A stretch of 64,000 nucleotides of DNA from Candidatus Saccharimonadota bacterium (GCA_017552385.1 JAFZQB010000013.1:123779-187778), one strand, 5' to 3'. Numbered from the stretch's first letter, positions 27,680 to 36,540 are shown. Translations and numbers: made by a program. Notes: generated by a model not told the origin, from the sequence alone.

Positions 27680-28330
27680 TTAGATAATTACTCCGCTTTT
27701 ATCCAACTCGGCCGTTAGATCGGCAAATGCTTTGGCTGGGTCTTGCGCGGTAGAGATCGCTGAACCTACATTTAGTACGTCAATTCCGGAATGCGCTAGC
27801 GTACGAGCATTTTGCATATTGATGCCGCCATCCCATCCGATTTCGACCTCACTCTTTATACTGCGTATGATTGGCACCTTCTCGTATTGAATCATGTCAG
27901 CTTCACCACCTTGTTGACCTAGTTTGCCGGCGAAGATGAGTACATGATCTGCCGCTTCAATATAAGGAGCAATCTTGCCAGGGTAGGTTTGTTTCAAAAT
28001 TGCCACACCAGCAGAGATACCGGCTTGTTTTAAGACTTCAAAAATCGGGAGTAGATTTTCATTTGATTCTGCGTGAAAGATGCAAAGGTGTGGTTTGATT
28101 TTTAAAATGGCAGGGATATGTTGTGATGGGCTCATGGTCATCATATGCACGTCGATTGATGCTAATTCTGGTTTGTACCAAACATTTGTTTCATCGATGG
28201 TGAGTGCGGGCGAAAATACCCCGTCGCAGATATCTATTTGAATACGCTTGGCAAATTGCGAATAGGCTTCGTATTGTTTAGCGTATATATTTTTATCGTT
28301 GGTGAGTATTGTTGGAACTATTAAGCTCAT
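27680..28330 (-). CDS. Ribulose-phosphate 3-epimerase-like protein with altered metal site
   Basis: A 216-residue TIM-barrel protein of the Rpe family, which interconverts ribulose 5-phosphate and xylulose 5-phosphate with a divalent metal. Recognisable pieces: VPTILTND, IDICDG (Asp33), IDVHMM (His62), FHAE and IGWDGGI. Of the four usual metal ligands one is changed: the His of the HFDVMD motif is Gln31 (IQIDICD). The MSVNPGFGGQ loop is also replaced by FAGKLGQQGGE. It could be a true but divergent Rpe or a related epimerase. It overlaps rpiB by four bases (ATGA). Confidence 0.8.
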   Translation of the reverse strand: MSLIVPTILTNDKNIYAKQYEAYSQFAKRIQIDICDGVFSPALTIDETNVWYKPELASIDVHMMTMSPSQHIPAILKIKPHLCIFHAESNENLLPIFEVLKQAGISAGVAILKQTYPGKIAPYIEAADHVLIFAGKLGQQGGEADMIQYEKVPIIRSIKSEVEIGWDGGINMQNARTLAHSGIDVLNVGSAISTAQDPAKAFADLTAELDKSGVII

Positions 28331-28836
28331 ATTGTTTCCTCATCTAATCGTTTGATACGTCGTTCGTAGCATTCTTTCCCAGAGAATGGCGTATTTAGGA
28401 AGGCCTCGATAATAGCCAGTATATTCTCGTATTCTGCTTCGCTTTCCAACGGGTCTTTCGCTCGCGCTAGACGGTCAGCGGATATGCATATTATGTTGGC
28501 ATTATCATGTTCGCGGGACGGAACAGCAGTTTCTATATCAGTTATCACCGCGGCGCGTATTCCCCTGAAACGGTTTGCTTGAATGGATACACCTATGGCT
28601 GAGCCACAGATTAGTATTCCAAATGGTTCCTCGTCTCCTGGCCGGGTATTTTCCTTAATCGCTTTAACAACGCTGATTGCCGCATCATTAAAATCGTCAT
28701 CTTGATTGTATGCGTTGGGTCCTAAATCGACTATGCTAATTTGATTACCCGATGCAAGCTGTGTCTTAGCCAAATCGGAGGTGAGCTTTGACTTTAAAAT
28801 GAACCCGCGATGATCTGAGGAGAGGAATACTTGCAT
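28327..28836 (-). CDS. rpiB: Ribose 5-phosphate isomerase B
   Basis: RpiB interconverts ribose 5-phosphate and ribulose 5-phosphate. I start it at ATG 28836 (169 residues, MQVFLSSDHRGF), preceded by GGAAGGAT, rather than at an ATG inside gap. Motifs: SSDHRGF, DLGPNAY, ILICGSAIGVSIQANRFRGIRAA (with the catalytic Cys) and SREHDNANI. The CGTGIG motif of most homologues reads CGSAIG. Second gene of the pentose operon, seven bases after gap. Confidence 0.9.
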   Translation of the reverse strand: MQVFLSSDHRGFILKSKLTSDLAKTQLASGNQISIVDLGPNAYNQDDDFNDAAISVVKAIKENTRPGDEEPFGILICGSAIGVSIQANRFRGIRAAVITDIETAVPSREHDNANIICISADRLARAKDPLESEAEYENILAIIEAFLNTPFSGKECYERRIKRLDEETI

Positions 28837-28843
28837 ATTGCTG

Positions 28844-29845
28844 CTAATCCTTCCCGAAGTCAGCAGCAAGTTCTACTAGGCGATTGGAGTAACCCCATTC
28901 GTTATCGTACCAAGCGACAACCTTGATTAGATTGCCGCCAACAACATCTGTTAATGGCAGGTCTATGATGGCTGAGTGTGCATTGCCTCTGAAATCTGTG
29001 GACACCAATTCCTCTTCTGTGACTTCCACTATGCCTTCGTAATATGGCTCGGAGGCGGCTTTTTTCAGGGTTTTTACTAGCTCTTCTTTCGTAACGGAGC
29101 GTTTGAGGAGCGCTGTGATATCTGCAAGTGATACGACCGGAGTTGGGACACGCACAGAGAGACCGTTGAACCTCCCGGTGAGGGATGGGATAGTTAAGGC
29201 TGCGGCTTTCGATGCCCCGGTTGTGGTCGGCACGATGTTTTCAGCAGCAGCACGTGCCTCGCGTAAATCTTTTGCGGGAGCGTCCTGTAGCCTTTGAGAA
29301 GCCGTATAGGAGTGTACTGTTGTCATCATGGCTTTGTCGATGCCGAAATTATCTTCAAGGATTTTCATGACCGGCGCAATACAGTTGGTCGTGCATGAGG
29401 CGTTTGAAATGATAATGTCGTCTTTGTCTAGAGTGTCCTCGTTAACGCCAATTACGATTGTTTTGGCACCCTCTCCTTTGGCCGGTGCTGAGATGACGAC
29501 TTTGCGAGCGCCAGCATCGATGTGGGCTTTTGCCTTAGCGGGATCCGTAAATAGACCAGTACTTTCAATTACGACATCTATACCTAGGTCTTTCCATGGT
29601 AGGACGGACGGTTCTTTCTCGCTGAGTACACGAATTCTATGGTTGCCGATGATAATATTGTTTTCATCATATTTAACCTCAGCGTCGTATATTCCGTAGC
29701 TTGAGTCGTATTGTAATAGTTTGGCCAAAGTTTTTGTGTCAGTCAAGTCATTAATTGCAACAACTTCTATATCACGGCGTTCAAGGGCGATCTTCAGGGC
29801 ATTTCTGCCTATCCGGCCAAATCCGTTGATAGCTAGTTTTACCAT
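28844..29845 (-). CDS. gap: Glyceraldehyde-3-phosphate dehydrogenase, type I
   Basis: The glycolytic enzyme, 333 residues. Rossmann start INGFGRIGRNALK; Asp33 (NDLTD) suggests NAD preference; catalytic Cys151 in ISNASCTTNC; later TGASKAAALTIPSLTGRFNGLSVRVPTP in pieces and the C-terminal WYDNEWGYSNR. SD AGGAGG lies upstream. It heads the gap-rpiB-rpe-pfkB-LOG operon, an unusual placement away from pgk and tpi. Confidence 0.97.
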   Translation of the reverse strand: MVKLAINGFGRIGRNALKIALERRDIEVVAINDLTDTKTLAKLLQYDSSYGIYDAEVKYDENNIIIGNHRIRVLSEKEPSVLPWKDLGIDVVIESTGLFTDPAKAKAHIDAGARKVVISAPAKGEGAKTIVIGVNEDTLDKDDIIISNASCTTNCIAPVMKILEDNFGIDKAMMTTVHSYTASQRLQDAPAKDLREARAAAENIVPTTTGASKAAALTIPSLTGRFNGLSVRVPTPVVSLADITALLKRSVTKEELVKTLKKAASEPYYEGIVEVTEEELVSTDFRGNAHSAIIDLPLTDVVGGNLIKVVAWYDNEWGYSNRLVELAADFGKD

Positions 29846-29906
29846 ATAAGTATTTCCTCCTGATAATGCTTATTATTATATTACCACGTGTATATGGTTT
29901 TAGCAA

Positions 29907-29934
29907 GAAAAACCCCGCTGTAGAGGCGGGGTTT
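29907..29934 (-). terminator. Intrinsic terminator of the 348-residue gene
   Basis: AAACCCCGC and GCGGGGTTT (29910-29918 / 29926-29934), four bases after the stop, then TTTCTT on the minus strand. Confidence 0.8.
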
Positions 29935-29937
29935 AAT

Positions 29938-30984
29938 TTATTGTTTTGAGGCGAGGTTTTGGAGCGTTGCTGTGGCACGGCGCGCTTGTCTTTTTCTTTG
30001 GAATACGATCCCTAGTTCGGGTACGATGGCGTTGTAGATCTGTTCAGGCATTTGACTCTGAATATACATCTCGAAAGATTTACCTGTACGATCGTCCGTT
30101 ATATCACATTCTACTTTGCAGCCATTATCATCACATGGTATGAACCTGAAGGTATGGCTACCACAAAGAATGAATTCGGGACCAAGGTTAGGCTCACTAA
30201 GGAGTCTTTTTTCAATTTCTTTAGTGCTTTTACGCCAGTCGTTGTCAGCTATCTCGTCTAGGTTGTACGGGACGCATACTTCCATATAAAATTTGTCGAA
30301 GCTGCATAGACCTTCATCTGTATAAAAGAACTCTCTATTGAATTGTCGGAACCGAAAAGTTTCTTCCTCAAGAGTAAAGCGCTCAAATACTGTAGCGTAC
30401 TTTGTTTGTAGACATTTGATCCCATTTTCACGGTTTGTGCGAGATTCTTTGCGGTCGAATTCTTCCTTAACAATTCTAGTTGCGCGTTTAAGCCGTATCT
30501 GGTCTAAGATATCCTGATACTCCTGGGCTTCCTCTCTGGTCATTGCTGTAATAAAAATGCTATCTTTGTCTTTTTTCTTCGTATAGCGCCAATGGCATTC
30601 TTTTGGCTCGGTTTTGACTGTGAAGAATTCATCATTGCCTTCATCAATTCGGTAGTCTCCAAAGTAGATGGATGAGATGGACGTTCCGATTTTTTTCTCA
30701 GCGCTTTCGCGCAACTCCTGCCATAGCGGTTTGTGACCATTATAACTGTCTGTCTGAAAAATCGGTGAGTCGTAGTTTCCGTTTTTGTCCCTAGTTGAGG
30801 AACTGTCAAATGTGAGATATAAGTTATTCGGATAAATAAGGTATTCTACGGTGTGGAATTTGCCGTGGCCAACAGTAAGGCCTGTAACTCCTAGGGCTGT
30901 TGCGGCACGTTGGACGGGTATACTTAATAATTTTTTGGGTCGTTCAAGGTATTTCCGGGCTTCAGGTATATATCTTTCTTCCAT
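29938..30984 (-). CDS. Protein of unknown function, 348 residues
   Basis: The start is ATG 30984, five bases after the strong SD AAAAGGAGGGG; an upstream start would contain the SD. The sequence is soluble and mixed alpha/beta, with no signal peptide or membrane segment. It opens with a basic stretch (EARKYLERPKKLLSIPVQRAA) and has charged helices near 155-190 and a Cys pair region (FIPCDDNGCKVECDI). I recognise no family or catalytic motif. The leader between its TGGTATAAT promoter and the SD holds a small hairpin. Monocistronic. Confidence 0.7.
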   Translation of the reverse strand: MEERYIPEARKYLERPKKLLSIPVQRAATALGVTGLTVGHGKFHTVEYLIYPNNLYLTFDSSSTRDKNGNYDSPIFQTDSYNGHKPLWQELRESAEKKIGTSISSIYFGDYRIDEGNDEFFTVKTEPKECHWRYTKKKDKDSIFITAMTREEAQEYQDILDQIRLKRATRIVKEEFDRKESRTNRENGIKCLQTKYATVFERFTLEEETFRFRQFNREFFYTDEGLCSFDKFYMEVCVPYNLDEIADNDWRKSTKEIEKRLLSEPNLGPEFILCGSHTFRFIPCDDNGCKVECDITDDRTGKSFEMYIQSQMPEQIYNAIVPELGIVFQRKRQARRATATLQNLASKQ

Positions 30985-31006
30985 TATCTCCCCTCCTTTT
31001 AAAAGT

Positions 31007-31050
31007 TCCACCTGTCTTTAGGAACAGGTTATGTATTTATTATACCACGA
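31007..31050 (-). promoter_or_regulatory. Promoter and hairpin leader of the 348-residue gene
   Basis: TG-G-TATAAT is followed on the minus strand by ACCTGT...ACAGGT arms that can pair, just before the SD block TTTTAAAAGGAGGGG. Part of that block (12 bases) matches the duplicated leader near 2164 and 2457. Confidence 0.45.
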
Positions 31051-31051
31051 A

Positions 31052-31086
31052 AGACACAAAAAGCAACCTCGGTGAAGAGGTTGCTT
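31052..31086 (-). terminator. Intrinsic terminator of rpsL-rpsG
   Basis: AAGCAACCTC and GAGGTTGCTT (31061-31070 / 31077-31086), then TTTTGTGTC on the minus strand, directly after rpsG. It shows that fusA and tuf are not part of this operon. Confidence 0.88.
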
Positions 31087-31097
31087 TGGCTTTACGT

Positions 31098-31577
31098 CTA
31101 AGCGCGGGCGAAGTGCGCGAAGGCACGGTTCGCTTCGGCCATACGGTGACAGTCTTCTTTCTTTTTGAAGGCTGCTCCGGTCTCGTTGTAAGCATCTACA
31201 ATTTCGGCTTCTAGGCGTTTGCTGTATGGCATACCGCTACGGGCGCGTGCAGCTTGAACGAGCCAAGTGAAGGCGAAGTGCTGTTGGCGATGTCCGGAGA
31301 TTGGAAATGGAATCTGGTAGTTTGCACCACCGACACGACGAGATTTAACTTCGAAGTCTGGCGAGATGTTCGCAAGTGCTTTTTCGAAGACCTCTACTGG
31401 ATCCTCGCTCTTTAGCTGCTTGGCGGCACCTTCGAGTGCAGCATAGACAGCGCGTTCTGCAGCTTGCTTCTTACCATCGAGCATAGACTTATTAATTAAG
31501 CGCTGAACAAGAATGCTTTGATAGCGGCGATCTGGGGAGACTTTGCGTTCCAAAGATTTGGTAGTTTTACGAGGCAT
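31098..31577 (-). CDS. rpsG: 30S ribosomal protein S7
   Basis: A 159-residue primary 16S rRNA binder of the 30S head. Motifs: PRKTTKSLERKVSPDRRYQS, LINKSMLDGKKQAAERAVYAAL, VGGANYQIPFPI (the beta hairpin) and AYNETGAAFKKKEDCHRMAEANRAFAHF in pieces. Starts on the rpsL stop (TAATG). Last gene of the operon. Confidence 0.96.
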   Translation of the reverse strand: MPRKTTKSLERKVSPDRRYQSILVQRLINKSMLDGKKQAAERAVYAALEGAAKQLKSEDPVEVFEKALANISPDFEVKSRRVGGANYQIPFPISGHRQQHFAFTWLVQAARARSGMPYSKRLEAEIVDAYNETGAAFKKKEDCHRMAEANRAFAHFARA

Positions 31578-31990
31578 TATTTGTCTCCTTTCTTAGCGCC
31601 GTATTTAGAGCGGCCTTGCTTGCGACCTTCGACTCCTTGGAGGTCGAGAGTGCCACGGACGATATGGTAACGTACACCTGGAAGATCTGGAACACGACCA
31701 CCGCGAACAAGCACTACGGCGTGCTCTTGGAGGTTATGACCTTCACCGCCGATGTAGGCCCACACTTCTTGTCCGTTGGTAAGGCGAACGCGAGCGACTT
31801 TGCGCAGAGCGGAGTTAGGTTTTTTCGGGGTTTTGGTTGTAACTTTGATACAAACGCCACGCTTGAGGGGGGCAGCTTGATCATAGTAGCGAGTCTTTAG
31901 CGTATTGACGATTGAACCAAGCGCTGGAGACTTTGATTTTTTGGAGGCCTTTTTACGAGGCTTCCTAATCAACTGGTTGATAGTTGGCAC
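31577..31990 (-). CDS. rpsL: 30S ribosomal protein S12 with Pro at the decoding-loop Lys
   Basis: S12 sits at the decoding centre. The 137-residue protein has the GTG start with AAGGAT before it, [53 protein letters not shown] and RSKYGAKK. Two points: a 13-residue longer loop after SPAL (about 25-42), similar in length to that in Firmicutes S12, and RVPDLPG where nearly all bacteria have RVKDLPG (Lys87 of E. coli). Codon CCA at 31688-31690 gives the Pro. That Lys is a classic streptomycin-resistance site. Confidence 0.96.
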   Translation of the reverse strand: MPTINQLIRKPRKKASKKSKSPALGSIVNTLKTRYYDQAAPLKRGVCIKVTTKTPKKPNSALRKVARVRLTNGQEVWAYIGGEGHNLQEHAVVLVRGGRVPDLPGVRYHIVRGTLDLQGVEGRKQGRSKYGAKKGDK

Positions 31991-32071
31991 AGATAAAATC
32001 CTTAACTATTAGATTAGTATTTGGTATTTTGCTCTTCTGACTTCAGCACAAGCCTCGGAGCGGAAACTCTT

Positions 32072-32084
32072 TGCGTATATTATA
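32072..32084 (-). promoter_or_regulatory. Promoter of rpsL-rpsG
   Basis: TATAAT (32079-32084, minus strand) predicts a start near 32072 and a leader of about 80 bases before the rpsL GTG. I see no clear autoregulatory structure in that leader. Confidence 0.55.
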
Positions 32085-32124
32085 CTACCTTAGCTTATTT
32101 TCTGCAAGCTTCTAGGTTATATAT

Positions 32125-35100
32125 TTAGTATCTTGGTGGAAGTTTGTGTAGATATGTAGTTAACGGCTGAGAATCGTTCGATGTCTCGTTATACCCAAAT
32201 AGGTAGATAGCTGGGCTGAAATCGAGTAGCTCGGCTGATTCGGCTATAGTGCTATTGCCGTTCTCGTCAATATAAGCGTCACCGTTCGCCGTACGATCGA
32301 ACCATATTTTGTTTGTGACGATTGGTCCGGTGATTGTAAGTTTATTTCCACACCTTTCGACGTTTATATTCCGTACGTTTTCACCATCTCCGTCAGCGCA
32401 TGTCATGACATCTCCCTTCGCAAGGATCCATGCATCGAGGTGGGTGACTGCTGGGTCAATATATACGTTACCTCTTGTATAGATAATCACTTGCGGAATG
32501 TTGATGTCTTTATACTTACGGGTAGAATAACCTATATTGATATCACTCTTAATGTAGACGTCCGGGTAATTATTATCGTGATTATAGATAATGATCGGGT
32601 AATTACCACTGGCCTCGTTTAGCACTTCTGTGTTAATGTAATGCGATTTACCTTCTACGCGATTAGACGTACTAATGTCTGTGTATTTATCTCTATCTTT
32701 TATGTAGTAGTCGTAGATACTATCTATCAAGGAGTATGATGAGTAGACTCCACTCTTGCCTATCTCTTTGTCCGTTGCGTTACATTTGTCGTTGGCTATA
32801 GTAAGCGAGGAAATCTTGCATGTGGTAGGGTTAGCCAAGCCAGATATATAGGCCGCTCCTGAGGCCATGCTATCAATTTGACCATTTGCGATAAGCATGT
32901 AATCATCCCACGATCCATAGGTAAGCTTGACATTGTTGCGTGTTGTAACAGTTGTTGAGGTTACGATGCCGCCTGATGTAAACGTTGAACCGCCCCATAT
33001 TTGTACCATCGGGTGCTTACCTATATTCACACAAGTGGCGTCGCTGATAGTCCATTTATTGCTAAATTCGTTGCTATTAACCCCGTACCCATTGCTACCG
33101 CTGTTAGTAGGTTGAATACCTATTGCAAAACATACTTTAGCTGTTATCGGCAGGTGGTCGTCTAGTAGGGTCGTATCGTAGTTATACGGTGCCTCATAAT
33201 GATCTTTATTGTAATACGAAGTTCCTTCGCCATCTATTACTCTACCATCTGCTATAGTCTTATTCTCTGAGACGGATGTATCATCGCAAGTAGTCATCTT
33301 GCCTGCGCCAATTTTATTTCTGAAGTATGTGCATGGCGTGTCGTTGATGTTAGATCCGCCCGCCGTTGTCCCGTTATCTGGGGCGTCAGTAAGAATGAAC
33401 TTTATGACTTGTATCTTAGCGTTTGGGACATCTGTTATCATATAATCACTGTTCTTGTCGACGTTGATATTGAAGCTAACATGGACATCGCCGCCGTAGG
33501 TAGCAGGTTCGTCTTCTGATGAAGTTATAGTGATTTTGCTGATATTGAAGTTATATGGCCGAATGATATTGACACATCCAGGCGGGTTGGACTTCCCGAT
33601 GTCTTTTCTTGGCTTGGGTGTATCTACTGCTAATATCTCTGGGCTACCGCTATAAATCTCTCCGTCGACTTCCCAATATTGGCCGCGCAAGTCATAGGTC
33701 TTTGATATATAGTTATTGGCTTGGCAATAGGTATATTTTCTGCCTACTTTTGGCGCTCTGGCTGTGGTGTTTGCGTTTTTTAGACTATCTGTGGTGTTAC
33801 TTGTGTCTGACACCTTGCCGTTTACTGAGTAGTTTGTCTTGACAGTGAGGCTCGGGAGAGCTCCTGCTCCGTTCGTGGTCGTAATAGCTGTTTCATCGGC
33901 GAAGGTTGTGCCTGGATCGCTGAAACGGTATTTGACATTTACATCTTCTTCCGGAGTTTTCACTACAGCTTGGTGAACACCATCGCCTGTATGTTTTTCA
34001 GCTTCACGCCAAAGTTTATGAGTATATGTAATGCTGGCTGATTCTTTTTTGATGAGGAAAGCGTCCAGGTCGGATCTATATCCACCGGTTTCACTTTCGT
34101 TAACTAGCTTACCAGATGATTCGGTGTATACTGTAATTTCTCCGTCGTTACGCCACGTTTTTGCCGGCCAAGCTACTGTTGTACATCTCTTCGCGTATGC
34201 GCCACTACTTTGCATACCATATACACCTTCTTCCGATCCGTCTCCGTTATACTCAATCTGGTATTTGTCTGGGTTGAGCTTAATTCGTTCACAAACTGTC
34301 TTAGATTTGCCTTCTTCAGGCTGTATCGTGAATGTATCTGTTATGCCACTAACTGGCGCTGTTACGTTGGTTGGCCCTTTGGCTACTGTAGCATTGGCCC
34401 AGTTTTCACTTCCTCCAGCGCCATATGTTATTCTCTCAATTGTGTAGGTAGTGTTTAGACTACGGTTGTTTGGTGTATTGATGTTGAAAACAAACTTGAG
34501 TTCATGCGCTCTAATCGAATACGAAGTTGTAGATGGATTTTTTACTCCATTTACGTATACGTCAGAAGTCGCATCAATTGAAATCCTATTATACATGCGG
34601 CGTTGTACGTACGTACAGGCCGTCGATGATTGCCAGCTAGAATCTGTAACCCTAGCAGAACTTCCGCTTGCCGTGGTTGATATTTCTTTAGGTTTGAAAT
34701 AGATAGTCTGGCAAATAGTTGGGGTTTTTCCACCTGGGCCTATCGGATCCCAGTTTTTTGATGTTGTTGGGCTTACAACTGTGAATGAGTTGTTTTCGCT
34801 GCTATTTATCCTTGCTGTTTTTGGCGACGATGAAGAGCCTCCGTTTGTGACTGATTCTGGATTTCCGTTATTGGTTTGCGTAATGTAATACTCGATATCA
34901 TACGCATACCCTGCTTTACCGTTTAGGGCTAGTTGATGCGTAAAAGAGTATGTATAGGTTTTGGAATCGCCCTTTGAACCACCCCAACTACTTACTGTCT
35001 TCGTCTCGCCCGTGTTGGCAGGGTCATTATAATTGTTATTAATGCTGTTGGATACGTACGAGCGTGAAGCTGTCGTGAGTTTAATTGGCTGAGATATCAC

Positions 35101-36459
35101 TACGCAAACCGTTATGCTATCTGTAGCACCTGAAGCTGGTTGGCCGTTTATGTATTTTGTTTCATAAGTTAATGTCTGACATACTGTCTTTGAGCTACCC
35201 TGCTCAACTTCTACATCGACGTATCTTTCAATTTGGTTGGTCCCTTGCGGATGAAGTCGTGACACAATTTCTTCGTCTGTGTTTGAATCATAATCTGTGC
35301 GTATCCTTGATTTCTGAGCCGGCATCAATCTGTTTGAGTCGTTGTCTGTTCTAGTAATTGTGTGCGTAAACACGACACGGTACTTACCATCATCGTTAGT
35401 TCCATCGTAATATTTGGTTGTTGTCTTCGTATTCGAATCATACACCTGGAGATCGGGGACTTCCGTGGCTCCTTGTTTGACCTTACCATCCACTGCGCCC
35501 TCATATTCACCATTTGCAGCACCAGCACAGAAGTAAGTGACGTTCACATTTGACAAGTTTTGTTTGTTATATTCATCTGGTGCGCCATTGCGTTTCCAAC
35601 CGTGGTTGCCGGCTCTGTAATTTGAGAGGTGTGTGTTGCCGTCGTATGAGTAGCCGTTAGGCCAGTCGTAGGCTAAGATTCTACATGCGTTTTCCGACCA
35701 GTTCCCGTTTGGGTCTTTGCAGTTGTTGCTCCATTTGCTTGCTGTTTCCGGCTTACTTGGATCATAATAATATTGATTTCCCTCAAAATATCTTGTTCTG
35801 ATATTCTTTTCCCATTGGTCGACTATATATAGCAATACATCGTTCGGTTTGTCATAGAATATCCAGTTTTTATCTATCGTTCCGTTCCCATTATAGTCTT
35901 TTACTGCTGGTGTAGTGTGCGACACCCCGCCTTGTGGCACTTGGAGAATGTATTCCGGTTCAAATACATTAGTATTATATATGCTTGTATCAACTGCGAG
36001 GGCTGTTCCGCTGTGGTCAGTTTTTGTTATCCATTCAACAACACAGCAACCCCAGTTGCAGTTGTGGTGGCACGTCCATGCATTGTAGGGCATGGTTGAC
36101 ATGTGGTTTTTGAGAGTCGTGGAGGCATTGTTTGCCTGAAACGCAAAGTAAAGTCCTTCTGTCATCTTACATCCACTTACGTCCACCCCGTCTATTTTCC
36201 ATGCGCCCGGTTTATCTAGATATTCATCTGCATCATCCTTAATTCTAAAGTAGATCCATCGGAGATGCTCACCGTTGCCGCTGCCGCCTCCTGGCCCCGG
36301 AGTCGGTTCTTGGCCCTGGATTGCGCCACCCGCACAACCCCAACCTATACAGCCATCATCTGCAAAGGTATCTTCTACAAACCACATAGCACAAGCTAAT
36401 ATGGAAAATAACGGTATTAAAAGAAGAAATAACCCTGGCTTTTTCTTTTTGTTATTCAT
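32125..36459 (-). CDS. Giant secreted cysteine-containing surface protein A
   Basis: A 1444-residue protein with an N-terminal signal peptide (KKKKPGLFLLLIPLFSILA, likely cleavage after TFA). An N-terminal domain (about 60-320) is clearly homologous to that of protein B at 51713-57343: HLRWIYFRIKD, TEGLYFAFQANN, FEPEYILQVP, YDKPNDVLLYI, ENACRILAYDWP and GWKR all have counterparts. The middle holds four or so irregular modules, each with a TYTIxR-like strand and a pair of cysteines. The C-terminal domain (about 1130-1444) has VQIWGGS, GNVYIDPAVTHLDAWILA, LTITGPIVTNKI and ends KLPPRY. No sortase motif or C-terminal helix. Probably displayed on the cell surface, perhaps for host contact. Confidence 0.85.
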   Translation of the reverse strand: MNNKKKKPGLFLLLIPLFSILACAMWFVEDTFADDGCIGWGCAGGAIQGQEPTPGPGGGSGNGEHLRWIYFRIKDDADEYLDKPGAWKIDGVDVSGCKMTEGLYFAFQANNASTTLKNHMSTMPYNAWTCHHNCNWGCCVVEWITKTDHSGTALAVDTSIYNTNVFEPEYILQVPQGGVSHTTPAVKDYNGNGTIDKNWIFYDKPNDVLLYIVDQWEKNIRTRYFEGNQYYYDPSKPETASKWSNNCKDPNGNWSENACRILAYDWPNGYSYDGNTHLSNYRAGNHGWKRNGAPDEYNKQNLSNVNVTYFCAGAANGEYEGAVDGKVKQGATEVPDLQVYDSNTKTTTKYYDGTNDDGKYRVVFTHTITRTDNDSNRLMPAQKSRIRTDYDSNTDEEIVSRLHPQGTNQIERYVDVEVEQGSSKTVCQTLTYETKYINGQPASGATDSITVCVVISQPIKLTTASRSYVSNSINNNYNDPANTGETKTVSSWGGSKGDSKTYTYSFTHQLALNGKAGYAYDIEYYITQTNNGNPESVTNGGSSSSPKTARINSSENNSFTVVSPTTSKNWDPIGPGGKTPTICQTIYFKPKEISTTASGSSARVTDSSWQSSTACTYVQRRMYNRISIDATSDVYVNGVKNPSTTSYSIRAHELKFVFNINTPNNRSLNTTYTIERITYGAGGSENWANATVAKGPTNVTAPVSGITDTFTIQPEEGKSKTVCERIKLNPDKYQIEYNGDGSEEGVYGMQSSGAYAKRCTTVAWPAKTWRNDGEITVYTESSGKLVNESETGGYRSDLDAFLIKKESASITYTHKLWREAEKHTGDGVHQAVVKTPEEDVNVKYRFSDPGTTFADETAITTTNGAGALPSLTVKTNYSVNGKVSDTSNTTDSLKNANTTARAPKVGRKYTYCQANNYISKTYDLRGQYWEVDGEIYSGSPEILAVDTPKPRKDIGKSNPPGCVNIIRPYNFNISKITITSSEDEPATYGGDVHVSFNINVDKNSDYMITDVPNAKIQVIKFILTDAPDNGTTAGGSNINDTPCTYFRNKIGAGKMTTCDDTSVSENKTIADGRVIDGEGTSYYNKDHYEAPYNYDTTLLDDHLPITAKVCFAIGIQPTNSGSNGYGVNSNEFSNKWTISDATCVNIGKHPMVQIWGGSTFTSGGIVTSTTVTTRNNVKLTYGSWDDYMLIANGQIDSMASGAAYISGLANPTTCKISSLTIANDKCNATDKEIGKSGVYSSYSLIDSIYDYYIKDRDKYTDISTSNRVEGKSHYINTEVLNEASGNYPIIIYNHDNNYPDVYIKSDINIGYSTRKYKDINIPQVIIYTRGNVYIDPAVTHLDAWILAKGDVMTCADGDGENVRNINVERCGNKLTITGPIVTNKIWFDRTANGDAYIDENGNSTIAESAELLDFSPAIYLFGYNETSNDSQPLTTYLHKLPPRY

Positions 36460-36482
36460 GCCTTCCCTCTCAACTTTAACAT
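36456..36482 (-). CDS. Possible leaderless micro-ORF before surface protein A (8 codons)
   Basis: An ATG lies exactly six bases after the extended -10 TGTTATAAT (hexamer 36489-36494) and reads MLKLRGKA then TGA. The TGA overlaps the surface protein start as ATGA, and the SD of that gene (GAGAGGGAAGG) lies within the micro-ORF. It fits the leaderless start rule of the window and would couple translation of the two. Eight codons is too short to prove from sequence. Confidence 0.4.
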   Translation of the reverse strand: MLKLRGKA

Positions 36483-36497
36483 AAGCTGATTATAACA
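36483..36497 (-). promoter_or_regulatory. Extended -10 upstream of surface protein A
   Basis: TG-T-TATAAT (hexamer 36489-36494, minus strand), six bases before the micro-ORF ATG at 36482 and 29 bases before the main ATG at 36459. Confidence 0.65.
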
Positions 36498-36540
36498 AAT
36501 GTTCTGAAAATAATAAAGCTCATTTTTATAATTTTTTAAT

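Noticed and set aside
31862..31915. Long loop insertion in S12 as a novelty.
   Set aside because: Firmicutes S12 proteins also have a longer loop at this place, so only the Lys to Pro change was kept as a finding.
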